From the NCBI RefSeq assembly GCF_030936135.1, contig NC_082616.1:11157001-11221000 (forward strand): a stretch of 64,000 bases of DNA, read 5' to 3'. Every line of letters begins with the position of its first letter. The first letter of the stretch is position 1. Source of the DNA: Gavia stellata (taxonomy: Eukaryota; Chordata; Aves; Gaviiformes; Gaviidae). Made by a program: the position numbers and the translations under genes. The notes below the pieces were generated by a model. The model had not been told where the DNA came from and made no database searches. It worked only from the letters and a program-made list of their open reading frames with translations. This document shows, one piece after another, positions 1-40,600 of the stretch.

Positions 1-2426
1 ACTTTGTGTTAAATAAAGATTTCTGTGTTTATTCTTTTGCATATATTACTTTCCTAAAACTAAAAATAAATTCAGTATCATTCTCCTAAGGCCACAGTCC
101 TGTTGGCATTTAGAGATTTTTCACTCTGTAAAGTTCGTTATTTTTCATTTAAGTTTTACTGTACTGAATATTTAATTGCGCCTTAACAGAAAACTATGAT
201 TTCCTGTTACCTCTAGTACTCTTAGAAGAAAGTTCTGAAATCCTCTGACAGTTCTTCACTGCTCTCAGTGACTGCCATCTTTGCCGTAGTAGGGAGAGTA
301 CATGGCACATAGGTTTGCTTATCTGTTTTAAAGACTGTAATTGAGACATGCATGATGATTTACAAATAACCTTGACGTATACATCATTTGACCTGCCTTG
401 AGAATTACAAACTAAGAAGAAAGCACGCATGGAAGAGATGTTATTGATAGCATGCTTGAGGAAAATTACATGGTAGTATGGACCTCAGATTCAGGAGTGT
501 TTTCACAGTCCCCTGATGTAAATCAGCTTTTTGTTGTGGCACAAGAACTCTAAAGCTCCTTTGGGTTTGGTGAACACATTAGAAGTCTTGTTACCCTAAA
601 TACACTGGCAAAGCTCCCTAGGAGAATGCGGTTTATAGGAGTAACAGATTGTGTTTGCTACGGCAGTAAAGCTCCTTTCTACGTGCCGCGAAGCAGTAGA
701 TCCCAGCGCTGCTGTCGATGAAAGGCAGCCACATGGGAAACTGAGCCAGCAGGCAAAGCAAACCTAGATCCCTCCTGTGCTTTAGGATATCAGGGCTACA
801 CTCTGCGGCAGCCTCATACAAGCAAGAGATCTTTCTGTTGCCAGGTGTTCTGTAGCGGGGATTTTCTAGCCTATCTATTGTTGATTGTGGTACAGTCATT
901 TATTTTTTTAAACAGGCTTAATTAAGCTGTTAAAGCCAGCAAAGCTTAGAATAAACTACTAAGTCCATGTATGTTGCGTTCTCTCTGATGTTGATTCCGG
1001 GTATTACTTGTTTGTAAAGCACTTCTTTCCCCACGTCTTAAAATTTTGAGGAAAAAAATTATGTGAGCCTTTGGCTGGCATTCCTGTAGCTGTAAAAATT
1101 CTGTATTACGTTAGCCTAATAAAGCATATAGATTTTGGCAACAGCACACGGAAGAATAGAGAAGTAAGCACCCTCTACATTATGCAATGTAATGTTTATA
1201 TATATTTATTGGAATGCTGCTGTTCATGTTTGTTCAATGCATAAGTAAAGTTGGTAGAGTTGAATCAGTACAGTGGTGCATAATTTTGTAATGCTGTAGC
1301 ATAATGTTACTATTTGCTTTAAGATCTATATTGTATTTGGAAGGTAACAGAGACATTGGATTTGAGAGAATGCCAACACTATATTCTATGTGAAGGAGCA
1401 CAGAGAAATCGATGTACAGAGAGGGCAGGAAAGTGCCCAAACAGTTGAGAGATGATGATGTTCCCCCTGGTTTTCTTGTACCTCTTGAGTATTAAGCAGT
1501 GGTGTAACTGAAATGCTTAACAAGAAGTGAAGTGTTGTCCTATATATACACTTAAAAATAAATACCTCTTGGTAGTGGAGGATCTGAACACAAAAAACAA
1601 ATAATACTCAAAAAAGTTTCCTAGATTGGAAAAGCTGAACTTCTGCAAGTGGGGGGAGCTTGTTTTACTGAGAGTAAAGTTAATGGGGACATGGCTGCAG
1701 CAAACTCGTGATGTGTTAGTCTAGTCACCCTTGCATAGGCGGACTGAAAAAACATTTGCAATGCTGCAGGTCCGAAATAGGGTAACTGATACATGTGTGA
1801 TGTTAACAGTGTAGTATGAACAGCACAAATGCAGCATGGTACAAATTGTATCTCGATTGGCAGTTTCTAGTGTAGAAGTGTATAGGCTGCCTCCCTGGAA
1901 GGTTACACGCACACCCTGGAGCAGAGACTGTTATTTTCTGTAATTTTGATGCGTGGGGGTGTGTGGCAAATTGTACAGTGAGTATGTGGGGTAGGGCAGA
2001 GCTGTAAACCACAGCGGGCGGCATGGCAGAGAAGGAAAGGAACTGACACGTTCTTTAGAGACTAGTCGTTGCGAAGGCAGTTTTAGTCATCATCACCTGT
2101 GCTCAGCTTCATGTATGGTTCTGCTCTCCTGGATCTGCTTCCACTGCACGGAATGAGTACTGAAATAATACACGGGAAATGATCCTCCTGAATGGGTACT
2201 CTTGCATTTCCCTTTTTTGTGATAAAATAATGTAGGTGTGAATAAAAAAGAAAAAAAGAACCCGTATCTACCAAGTCCACTAATGCATGGGGTTTTGTTT
2301 GTAATTAAGCATCATAGTTAAGCTTAAATTAAGTTAGACTTTCTACAGTGTGGGATCCAATGAAGAGCGATGCTTTAACTTCCAAGATGCATTGTGTAAG
2401 TCATATTCTTCTTATGTGTTATGCAG
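1..2426 (+). other. PPP4R3B intron (partial, left edge)
   Basis: This is intronic sequence ahead of the first visible exon. I looked for the preceding family exon (encoding ...FFNKVEIVSML-) and did not find it. No repeat family or RNA gene is recognisable. A moderately GC-rich patch at about 650-860 carries no supported reading frame. Confidence 0.7.
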
Positions 2427-12094
<9,668 letters not shown>

Positions 12095-12112
12095 ATGAAA
12101 CCAAAACTTTGG

Positions 12113-12118
12113 AATAAA
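12113..12118 (+). terminator. proximal poly(A) signal AATAAA of PPP4R3B
   Basis: Canonical hexamer 18 bases after the stop codon, followed by a T-rich stretch. Use would give a 3' UTR of only about 35-45 bases. Confidence 0.55.
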
Positions 12119-14718
12119 AACTTTTATTATGGGGTTTCAAATGCTGCAACTGTTTTAAGAGCTAAAAAGAATCTGTTTCAGAAAGCTTTCTTCCATGAGT
12201 ATATAAGATAATACAAGGAGTAGCAAAGGAAACTCAGTGTATCAGCTAGAAAGGGTTAGTTCTGTAAACACAAAGCTTCCAAGGAACTTAATATCTTTCT
12301 AGTAAGCAAGGAGTCTGCCATTCAGGCTGTCAAAAAAAAGAAAAATGAAAAAAAAAGTGGGTTAGTATTCACAGAACCTGGATGAGGGCTTCTCAGCAAG
12401 GAAAGTCTCAGGTGTCGGGAGGGCAGGGGGAGGGAAAGGTATGGTAAACACTTTTTTAAAAATATTGCAGGGTTTCCCCAGTGTTTAACAGAACTAGGAC
12501 AAAAAAAAAATAAAAATTGAAGCTTAAATTTTGAACCCAGTAATCTTAATTTTGTAATGGTGCTGTCAGTTGTGTTCTTTTAGCAATGCCTCTTTTAAAA
12601 ACATTTTAAGGGAAAACTAACTCTGTTTGCATAAGAACAATCCAGATTTTGGGACCATTTATTACCTATTAAATCGCATCTCTCATGGTTGGAGGGAGGG
12701 ACACGGCAGTTATAGTGCATGTTGAGTTGTTTAAAACAGTTAAAAATAAGGTTTAATTTCTGGTTTTCAAGAGGAGAAAATGGAAGCTGGATTCAAAATG
12801 GATGGTTTTGCTTGTTTTTTCAATGAGACGTCCAGTAATATCTATGGCAAGGAACAATCGCTTCCAAAATATCTCCAGGAGCTGCTTGTGTCAGAGTGGT
12901 GCTGTGCACGGCACGCCCGAATAGCTGTTGGCTTCACGTGGTGGCAGATAGCGAATTTGAATCCCTTCCGGTGGTGTTAAATGAGCTGTCTCTTCTCCGA
13001 GCAGCAAGCCCTTTTCCTGGTCGCAAGTTTAAATTGCGTAATTGAGGTGGTAGTAAGAAACACTAACAGGTTTTTCATAGCGATGAATTTTGCGGCGTTT
13101 TAACACCAAAGTCACTTTGGACCAAGACGGAATTATTACTAACAGAACACCGGTCTCTGAGGCAGAATCGACAAGCAGCACCTGAATCGGGGTGTGACAT
13201 GAAAGCTGCTTTTTTAAAAAATAAAAGCACATTCCACGTAGTAGGTAAGCAAACTGCGCCAAAAATAGGTGAGTTGATAGAGGCAAACAGTCCAGGTTTT
13301 ATTTTCAAGAGCAGCAAGTGAACTGTAAATATTTTAATGTTAGTTTGCCCACACGTGATCTGAGATCATGATGAAGTGAGAGGAAATTTCCCAACGACAA
13401 TTAATGTGTCAGAAATGTTAAAATACAAAACCAGCTGCAATCCACCACATAGATCACTCTTGTAATACGTGTTATGGGTCCATTTCTCCTGGAATAGTTT
13501 AAACTGAAGCAGTTTCTCTGTTTTGGAGATTTTTGTAGTTAATTTTAATTTTAGCTATTGTTTGGAAAAAGATGGGCTGTCTGTGTAGATATGAAGTATA
13601 GTTTTTTCCATAAAACAGAAGTTTATTTTGTATTAAAAATACCACTGTACTTGTTTTACACCATTTGTATACATGTGGTGATATTAATGCTGAACTGTAA
13701 AATTCAGGAATTAAAATGTGACCCTGTAATTCCATAATTATTGCTTTGGTTTGGTTTGTTGTACATGGTAAGTTAACTCAGAATTTTAAATGTGGCCATT
13801 TTAGAATATTTTTTAAGATTAGTTATCCATGCAGTTTTAAAAGTAACTCTATACCACTAGATGAAATCCCAAAGGGAAGGTGTGAGTTCTTCCCAACGCG
13901 TAAGCTAGCCACAAGTGTTCTGATGGACGACAGTTTGTCTGCGTGGACCTGGGGACGGTGGCGTCGCCCTTGGCGGGCTCCAGGCAGCCAAGAATGGGAC
14001 TCCTTGTTTTTCACCCGTGCGATGAAATGCCCCGTCAGCTCCAAGAGGATCCGAGGAAGTGGGTGCTGGTAAAACGCAGCTGCAGCCTCCTTGCCATGTG
14101 CTCGCTCTCCTGCTGATGATCATCTGGTTTTCTTCCTGATGAGTCTTTTCTCTCCATCAGTAACGGTGACTAACTTCCTCCGGCGCTGTACACGCTACTC
14201 CAGGGGCAGAGTTACGCAGTATGTGCCTTTACTAACCTGAGGCTGAAAAATTGCGTCACCTGTTGTCCTGATTCTCTTTAAAAGCTACCCCAAACACGTT
14301 CTCCGAGGGTCTCCGGCTGAAGCATGTTAGTCCTTTCTCAACGTTCCCACCACCCCGACTCTTGCCTCAAGTACTGTCAGGAGCTTTAAAAATACATTCA
14401 GACCAACATGAGGGGTTTTTAACAGCAAAAACAAGAATGTAATGTTTTTTTATAGGCAGTAGAGAAAGACTGTGTTAAGTGGCATTAGATGTCCCGTTTA
14501 AAAAAAAATTGGAAGTCCCTGTAGAAGGTGAGGTGCAGCACTCTTTCTAACGGGCTTTTCTCGGGGGCTGTCGCCCACACTGACGCTGTTTCCCAGTCTG
14601 ACCTGGTCGGTGCTGCCTGCGGGCAGCCGTGGTCCCGTGCCTGCGCTCCTTCCACTACCGCTCTTTTTGGAAAAGAACAGAGCATCTGCCAACATGTATC
14701 AGTTATAAATGCTATTTT

Positions 14719-14724
14719 AATAAA
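14719..14724 (+). terminator. distal poly(A) signal AATAAA, candidate end of PPP4R3B
   Basis: Canonical hexamer on the + strand, and the last good one before the convergent CFAP36 tail. Assignment is by position only. Confidence 0.45.
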
Positions 14725-14740
14725 AAGTTACATGAAACTT

Positions 14741-15094
14741 GAATTGCTTGGGTCATTTCTTTTCATGTGAGTTACTTGTGCAGTCAGGTTTCTAATGACA
14801 TATCCTGCAAGCGTGGTCTCCCTTCCCTGCTTCATTTTGAGTCTGTCAAAGCCAAACCAGTAAACAAGATTTAAAAGATTTCTACTTTGAAACTGAATTG
14901 CTTGTGACATCCCTGGCTTTTACTTTGCCACTGAGACAATTATTTTTACTTGAAGTTGTATTTATAGCAAGACTGGACCTAAGGACTGGCAAAGTGCCCC
15001 AGAAGTATGTAGAACAGTGTAACACAGAGTTAATGTGTGACTGTCTCAACTCCAAGCTGCATTATCCTTCTCGAAAATAAGATGGTCATAGTTG
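14741..15094. other. short convergent intergenic gap
   Basis: About 350 bases between the two inferred 3' ends. I see no gene or repeat. Confidence 0.5.
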
Positions 15095-15115
15095 CACTTC
15101 CTTGTGAAATTAGAC

Positions 15116-15121
15116 TTTATT
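15116..15121 (-). terminator. distal poly(A) signal of CFAP36
   Basis: TTTATT on the plus strand, which is AATAAA in sense. It marks the likely end of the longer transcript. Confidence 0.55.
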
Positions 15122-15526
15122 ACATTGCACAGCTGAAAAATAGTAATTTCTTTATAACATTCTAAGAAAAGGAACAAAGTTCTATAATTTTAAAAATAAA
15201 AAAGTTAAAATCTTTAACTCATTCAGAACCATTCACATAGGAGTTATTTTAACAGATCTCAGTATCTGCTTTTGTTCTATATAGTATCAAGTGCCTGAGG
15301 CCAGTCGTTCAAAACACCTGTATGCTGCAGGGACGCTGAACAGGCTCACTGCGTACCCGGTCCAGGGAAAGCCAGTGAGTTTCCAGCGTTCCGGAAAATA
15401 AGTGGGTTTAGTGTGTATCAGTGTAGTTTTAAACATTTTTATATAAAGTACTGAGTTGCTTCTCTGAAAGTTCTGTTAAACTAAGTGTAATATTGGAAAA
15501 CATCCATTCAATTATTATTTATATAA

Positions 15527-15532
15527 TTTATT
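15527..15532 (-). terminator. proximal poly(A) signal of CFAP36
   Basis: TTTATT on the plus strand, which is AATAAA in sense, 48 bases after the stop codon. Confidence 0.5.
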
Positions 15533-15579
15533 CTAAAAACATACTTATGATCTTGGGTTCTGCAATGAGCTTCTTAGAA

Positions 15580-34451
<18,872 letters not shown>

Positions 34452-34640
34452 TCAGATCAGGGCTGCGAGGGGGGTGCGGGCTCTCGGCCGGAAGCGAGGC
34501 CGGGCGTGGGGTAACCGCTTACTGCGGCGCCGGCCGGCGGGCGGAGCGGCGCGGCGCGGGCGGAGTGCGGGCGCCCCGGGGCGCCTGTGCCCGGTGGCAC
34601 TGGAAAGCTGCGAAACCGGTAACTAGTTACCGCGCTCGTT

Positions 34641-37600
34641 ACTTACCGATTTCAAGGTGAGAGCAGTCGAGCACGGGCACAGGTCGGCCAGCCGGGCTGC
34701 GGCTCCCCTGCCTGCGGGGATAAAGGGGATGTGATGGGCTGCGGCCCTGCGAAACCTCGTCCGAGATGGCCTGTGCCCGCCGGAGAGCCCCCGTGATTTA
34801 GTAACTCTTCTGTCAGCCGCCGTTTTACAGTGCGGTAAAGGTTCAGATTATAGATTTGGTTCCTGTAACAACAAAGATGTGGAGGATGGAAAATTCTCGA
34901 TAACCTGTATTTTATCATGCACAGAGCGCTGTGGCATTGCGTAGCAAACAATAACTCATACATTCCTCGTTAGCGGTCGTACCTGGTGCTCTAATTCCAG
35001 ATACCTGAACTTAAAAAGTTAATCACGCATCAGGCCTTCATGGGAACACAGACACCTCAGCATAATTTGTAACTTAGTTATACTGTAAACACCCTAAGAT
35101 GTAAGAATTAGGAAATAATTTACAAGGCACTATGTAAGAAGATTTACATTAGCACTTAATTGCTTGGGTATCCTTTCTTAGGGCTGGTCTTTGTGGACAC
35201 GTTCCTTTTCTCCACTAAAATTAATGTAAATTCTGTCATTGTCCTCGCCTGTTACACTGCTGAAAGACTGAAAAGTTTTTCCTAATGTTTAAATTTATTT
35301 CCCTCCTAATGTTGGATGACTGCTTGCTTTACTTGTGTGTGTTACTGGTAGGCATAAAAAAACCCCAAACAACCAAAACTCTCTTAAATCTATTTGTCCT
35401 CTTTCTAACTCTATCCTTGTTAGAGGGTTTTCTTAGGCAAGCAAGGAACAAGTGGTACAGTAGTCGTTCCAGTTACTTACATCAGGCTCTAGTCTTCTTG
35501 TTGCTCAAGAAAAACTTGCGGACGTTAATGAGATTTTACCTGCATAAAGATTCAGCACTGGGTGTAGACTATTTTCATCTCAACAGTAACCATTCTGTGC
35601 TCTTTTCACTGCAGAGAAATACCTGATCAGCTGTGCTTAGTTTGATCATTTTAATAAGATACTGCACTGGAAAGCTTTCCATTTTTCCTTTTGCAGGTCA
35701 CTTTAACTCCCTTTACACCATCAGTGCTTCCATTTCTCCAGCCAGTTTTGGGGTCTGAGAGTATTAGTAGTATGAAGGTATTACTTGTCTGCTGCAGAAC
35801 AGCTACCTCAGATTTGATTGTTCACGTAATTTAATTACTAATTCAGGCTTACATGATTGTAAAGTATGGTCACCTCTTGCATACGTAATTGGCTATAAAC
35901 TATTATATAGGAGCAGCATCATTTTAAGCTTGCTCGGTAGCTGCCAGCAGTCACTCTGTGTTATGTCAGGTTATGCTAGTTCTACTTGCATTGGCAAAAA
36001 ACAATGCTTATAACTTGGTCATTTTTCCAAAACCTGTTCTGCTTTCTCTGAAGCCTGCTTCTTGTAATGTTGCACAATTAATGACTTTAGAAAATAAATT
36101 GCTTTGTGAGTAGTGTTTTGCACCTTAAGTCTCTGCACCGCAGTGATCTCTCCTTCCCTTAGCATCCCCACCAAGCGTCATGCCCGTTGCGCATGGCCCA
36201 CTAGTAGGGGATCCCTTTCCGCTGGTCGCACAGATGTCAAAAGATGTCGCAAGAGAGAGGCAATAAACACCCAACGTGAAATGAAACTGGAAAACCTGAG
36301 AAAGGAACCAGGCAGGGCTCCGACCAGAAAATCCTGGAGTTTTATGTGTTTCTCCTCCTTTGAATAAAGTAGGTAAAAACCCGTAACAGAAACGTATGCT
36401 TGGAAACTAAAAAGCATCTAATATGCAGGTGCGACTTCTCAGAAAGGGTAGCATGTATTTCAAGACACAGGGTGTTTTGTACATCGGACCAGAGAGCTCA
36501 CAATGTGCACCCCACTTAGCAGAATTAATCTGAAATCCTAAGAGTCTCATAATTTCTGTAATTGCTATTGATACTGAGATTAATTGTGATAAAGAGGTCG
36601 TAACACAAAACCAGTATTGTTCTTTGCATCACACGCTTATGTATCAGTGCACATAGCTGTATTATAGGACATGCCAAAAACATCTGACTTCCCTTCCTTC
36701 TGCTAGCAATATGCTTGTCCCTGCTGAGTCAGCTGAGATGTCTCTAACACACAGCTCTGACGCTGAGAAAAATCTTACTCTTTCAGCATGGGTAATCTTA
36801 TTGTTCACTTTGTTGCATAAAATTTAATGCATTTCATCGTAGGTACAAGAAAAACGGCTAGAGTAATGAATATGAGAGAATTCCATCCACTATAATCAAA
36901 ATCATTTTGTCACCTCGTATGAAACTGCCCAATATTATTACGTTCCATTCTCAGATGTCAGGGGGGGCACACTTGAGTTAGTGTTTTTGTTGTTAATAAC
37001 GCAAAAGATGGAGCAGGAAATGCTCTCCTGTCTGACTCACAAAGAGCTATTGTTGCTTAATTGTCCGTCTTCTCTGTACAAGTTACTATATCGGACGTTT
37101 TGACATACTCCTGGTTCATTGCTTTATATATATAGTGACAAGTAAATTTTGTCAAGGCTCTCCAGTCTCTGCATACCGCTGCATTCTTTATGTCAGTACC
37201 CAATTCTTTTCACCTCCAATAGGTTCCACTCATATGCATAACGCAGCAAATCACAAAGCCCAAGGTATCTTTCCTTCAGTCTCTCTTTTATGAAGGAATT
37301 CTTGCACTAATAGCTAGAGTATTTTTTTCATTTCCCACAAGTATCTGGAAAAATACGCTAGTATATAATTTCTATTACTTTATTAATGCCTCCTAAAAGT
37401 CATTTCTTATCCTAATGCATTAAGTATAAAATTAAGCTTATGCACGATTCGTTTTGTGTGTGTCTTTAGAACAGAAATACTGCACAGTGACAGTCCAAGC
37501 GTAGCCCTGTGTCTGAACATAGTTTGTCAATCCATGAACATTTTTCTGGACTGCATCTCATCAATATGACTGACGCCTGCATTAGGGGGCTAGCCTAACT

Positions 37601-40600
37601 CCTCTCTGGCATCAAAATACACAATTAGAGTAACAGCACAACTTGTAAGTATTTTCCTCTGGAGAAAATGGCCTTGAAAAAAGCACGTAAGATCAAGAGG
37701 AAAGCAGTTCTGTCAACTGTTCTGATTGAATCTTGACATGTCTAACGCAATCTGTCTTTTCTGTCTGCACTTAGACCTATAGCACAATAATAAGGAAGTC
37801 TGAAATGCCAAAATCATGAGAGTATCTGACTTCTTATTGGTGAATGCCGTTGTTGATCTGTTTCTGCATTTTTTAAGGCATTTATCTTTGGGTAAAAAAA
37901 AACCAAATAAAATTCAATCTCCCATCTTTATTAGGCACTGTTTCACAGTATTTCTTTCACTATTGTATATATTCAGGCCCTAAGGATATTTATAGGACAG
38001 GCAGTCTGGGTGCTATTGGTGCTAGTTTTGGTGTTCGAAAGAGTTGTAAGTATACCCATGCACCTAATTTTTAGTCTGTTACAGATGGTCAAAACTAATG
38101 AATTTGAGAAACAAAAGAGGCAAAAAGTGAGGCAGATGAGCTTTTAGCTATTGGCAAAGCAAAGCTAGTTTTTACATCGCTTTTGATTTCTTCCTTTTAG
38201 TCTTTCCAATGTGGATAATTTTGTTGATGTTTGAGCAATTTTGAGCATATTGGCAAAGGTGCAATACCTAGATTTACAGTTATAGTAAACAGTCTTATTA
38301 TTACTCTTTTGTTTAGGTTTCAATTCTTCCATCCACCTAATTTGTAATATCTAATAAATAGTCTCACAACTGTAACAACGATGAATATTTTCACCTTAGT
38401 AAACCTAATACAACTTCTCCAATTTGTTTTTATAAATTTTTCTTTGGGAGGGATTGTTTTAGGGAATAATTGTATCTCTGAAAGGAAATTCCGGTCTTGT
38501 TTTACCAATCTGACCTCAAAGAGAAGCCTGATCTCAAGCTATCTTCTAGAAAACGGTAGTGCAAAGGCCTTTTTATTCATGGAAACTATGGGCCTGTGGA
38601 GCGGCAGCGGACCCTGAGAAGCTGTAGTGCACGCCACTTTCTCTGGCGTGCAAAGGTATATGTAGCCTGTCCTTGATATATTTTTATCTAACTTGTTCTT
38701 CAAAACTTCTAATAAAAGAGATTCTATAACCTTCCCTATATCCAGTTTTTCCTACTAGACCCACAAATACAGGTTATTAAATTTAATGGAAAGGCTATGG
38801 GAACACGGTGTAATTGTGTATTTACCAATGTGGGGAAAAAAGGTACATCATACACTGTATTTAAAATGTATAAAGTACTGTGATGTTCTCCTGTGTTACT
38901 TAAAAAAAATTAAATAGGTTTCAAGCTCAAAGTATGACTTGTTAAGGCCTCTGAATTTGTGCGGGTCATAAATTTTTAAGCTGTTGTTTTTACTCCAGCA
39001 AAACATGAACAGTTCTGCAAACTGCAGGCCAGAAGGTTTATTCATATGAGTATGTCATGGGAAAATGGGCAGAGCTTCCCACATCAGCGGGGTAGCTCCG
39101 CTGAGCATTAGTTTGTAAGGTTAAGCCTTATGGCGACAAGCTTGCTTGCTTAGATTGACGTGCTTATGTGCGTGCAACTTTCTCTTCATCTTCTATCTGA
39201 CCCCTCCAGAGAAAAGCAGCCTGAAGTCAGTAGCCGGACGATGAAAGAGTAGCACATTTCTTTGTCTGGGAACTCAGTCAAGATTTGTTTCCTGACTACC
39301 CAGCTGCAAAATATTTACTATGAGAAAAAAGAAACCATGGGAGTCTGCTTTATGGCAGCAAGACTGCTCTTCCAAAAGAATCTGTATTTATATAAAACAG
39401 CAGAAAAAATACCTACCAGACACTATCTTCTCACATGTATTTTGATTCACGGGGCAAACATTATGGTCAAAGCTAAAGCTCTGCATCCTGTTTATCATAC
39501 ACAGGTCTCACATGAATGTCAACATACATATTCCCTGGCAATTCCTTGCACATATTTTTCATTCTCTTTTTTTATCTTTCCCTACACAACAACACGTGCA
39601 AAAATATACTAAACATAGAAGTTCGTATTTTTATTCTTCTTTATTTTTCACCAGGAAGAAATGGAGTATGTTCTAGCAAGTGTGGGGGTTTTATGTGCAC
39701 GATTTAACATGCACGTAGGAAAGTGCTTTGTACTCGGCAGTCCTTACATAAAATGTTTAATTAAGCTGTTTGCCAATATCAGTAAGTTTGTACAACACAG
39801 TGTGCCTCTGGCACCTAATTTAACACATCGACATTCTCATTTTTTCCCCAGTAGTATTCTTCAGTGTGACTTTTGCATAAAAGGTCAAAAGTTAAAATCC
39901 TGATCAGTCCAGTTTTCTTTGCAATTACTTATTGATGAGGTTTTTTGTCAAATATGGTATACTTCAGTGACTTCATTGTACTTTTGTCAAAGCTAAAATA
40001 GAAGTAAAATTGGTTCTAAGGAATGCAAACACATTAAGAAGTGCTTAAAGTCAAATAAGGAATCATGAGTTATCTTAATTTTCCTCTCCTTAGGGATACT
40101 GAACTCCTGCAGGAACTTCTGAAGATCTTCCTACTTAGGTAATTTTCTTTCGTTTTGTAAAGCTTGTCTTTTCTCTTGTGACTTGAATGTTTTATGCAAA
40201 CGTAAGGCTGTTTCACTAGAATTCATCCTGCGACAGATGCCATTCCTACCTCTGCACTTCCCAGAGCAGGGTGGGTACCAAAGAGATTCCAGAATGTCAC
40301 TGTCCTTTTTGCCTTGGGGCAGAGCAAGCCAACGTGAGAGCCCCTGTCACAGGTACCGGTTCTCCTTCAGTGCTCCCCTATCCACACCTTCCCATTGCTG
40401 GGATGCTGAAGGGGGAACCAAAGCCGGTTTCCACCATTAGCATGGGGTTTGGAGTAGCTGCTTGGCTCCTTACTGACTTACTCCTTACTGAATCTTGTGC
40501 GTAAGTCTAAAAGAAGGATTTAATAGAGACAGAAAAATATTCTTTACACAGTCCCTGTTCTCTTTTATCCTGTCATATTTTTCAACTGTCTTCTCAAATA

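Larger units (their letters stand above)
12095..14740 (+). other. PPP4R3B: PPP4R3B 3' UTR, extent inferred
   Basis: Stretch downstream of the stop codon. Candidate poly(A) signals on the + strand are AATAAA at 12113-12118, 12509-12514 and 14719-14724, and ATTAAA at 13710-13715. The last would end the transcript near 14.74 kb, about 350 bases short of the CFAP36 3' end. Which signals are used cannot be seen. A GC-richer patch at about 13,890-14,340 has no supported coding content. Confidence 0.55.
15095..15579 (-). other. CFAP36: CFAP36 3' UTR, extent inferred
   Basis: AATAAA on the minus strand occurs at 15527-15532 (about 50 bases after the stop) and 15116-15121. The second gives a UTR of about 480 bases. 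Choice of site is not visible. Confidence 0.6.

Noticed and set aside
36113-36367. 84-codon basic frame ending near an AATAAA (36,362)
   Set aside because: Considered as a possible processed pseudogene, but no parent gene was recognised and there is no poly(A) tail or flanking repeat.
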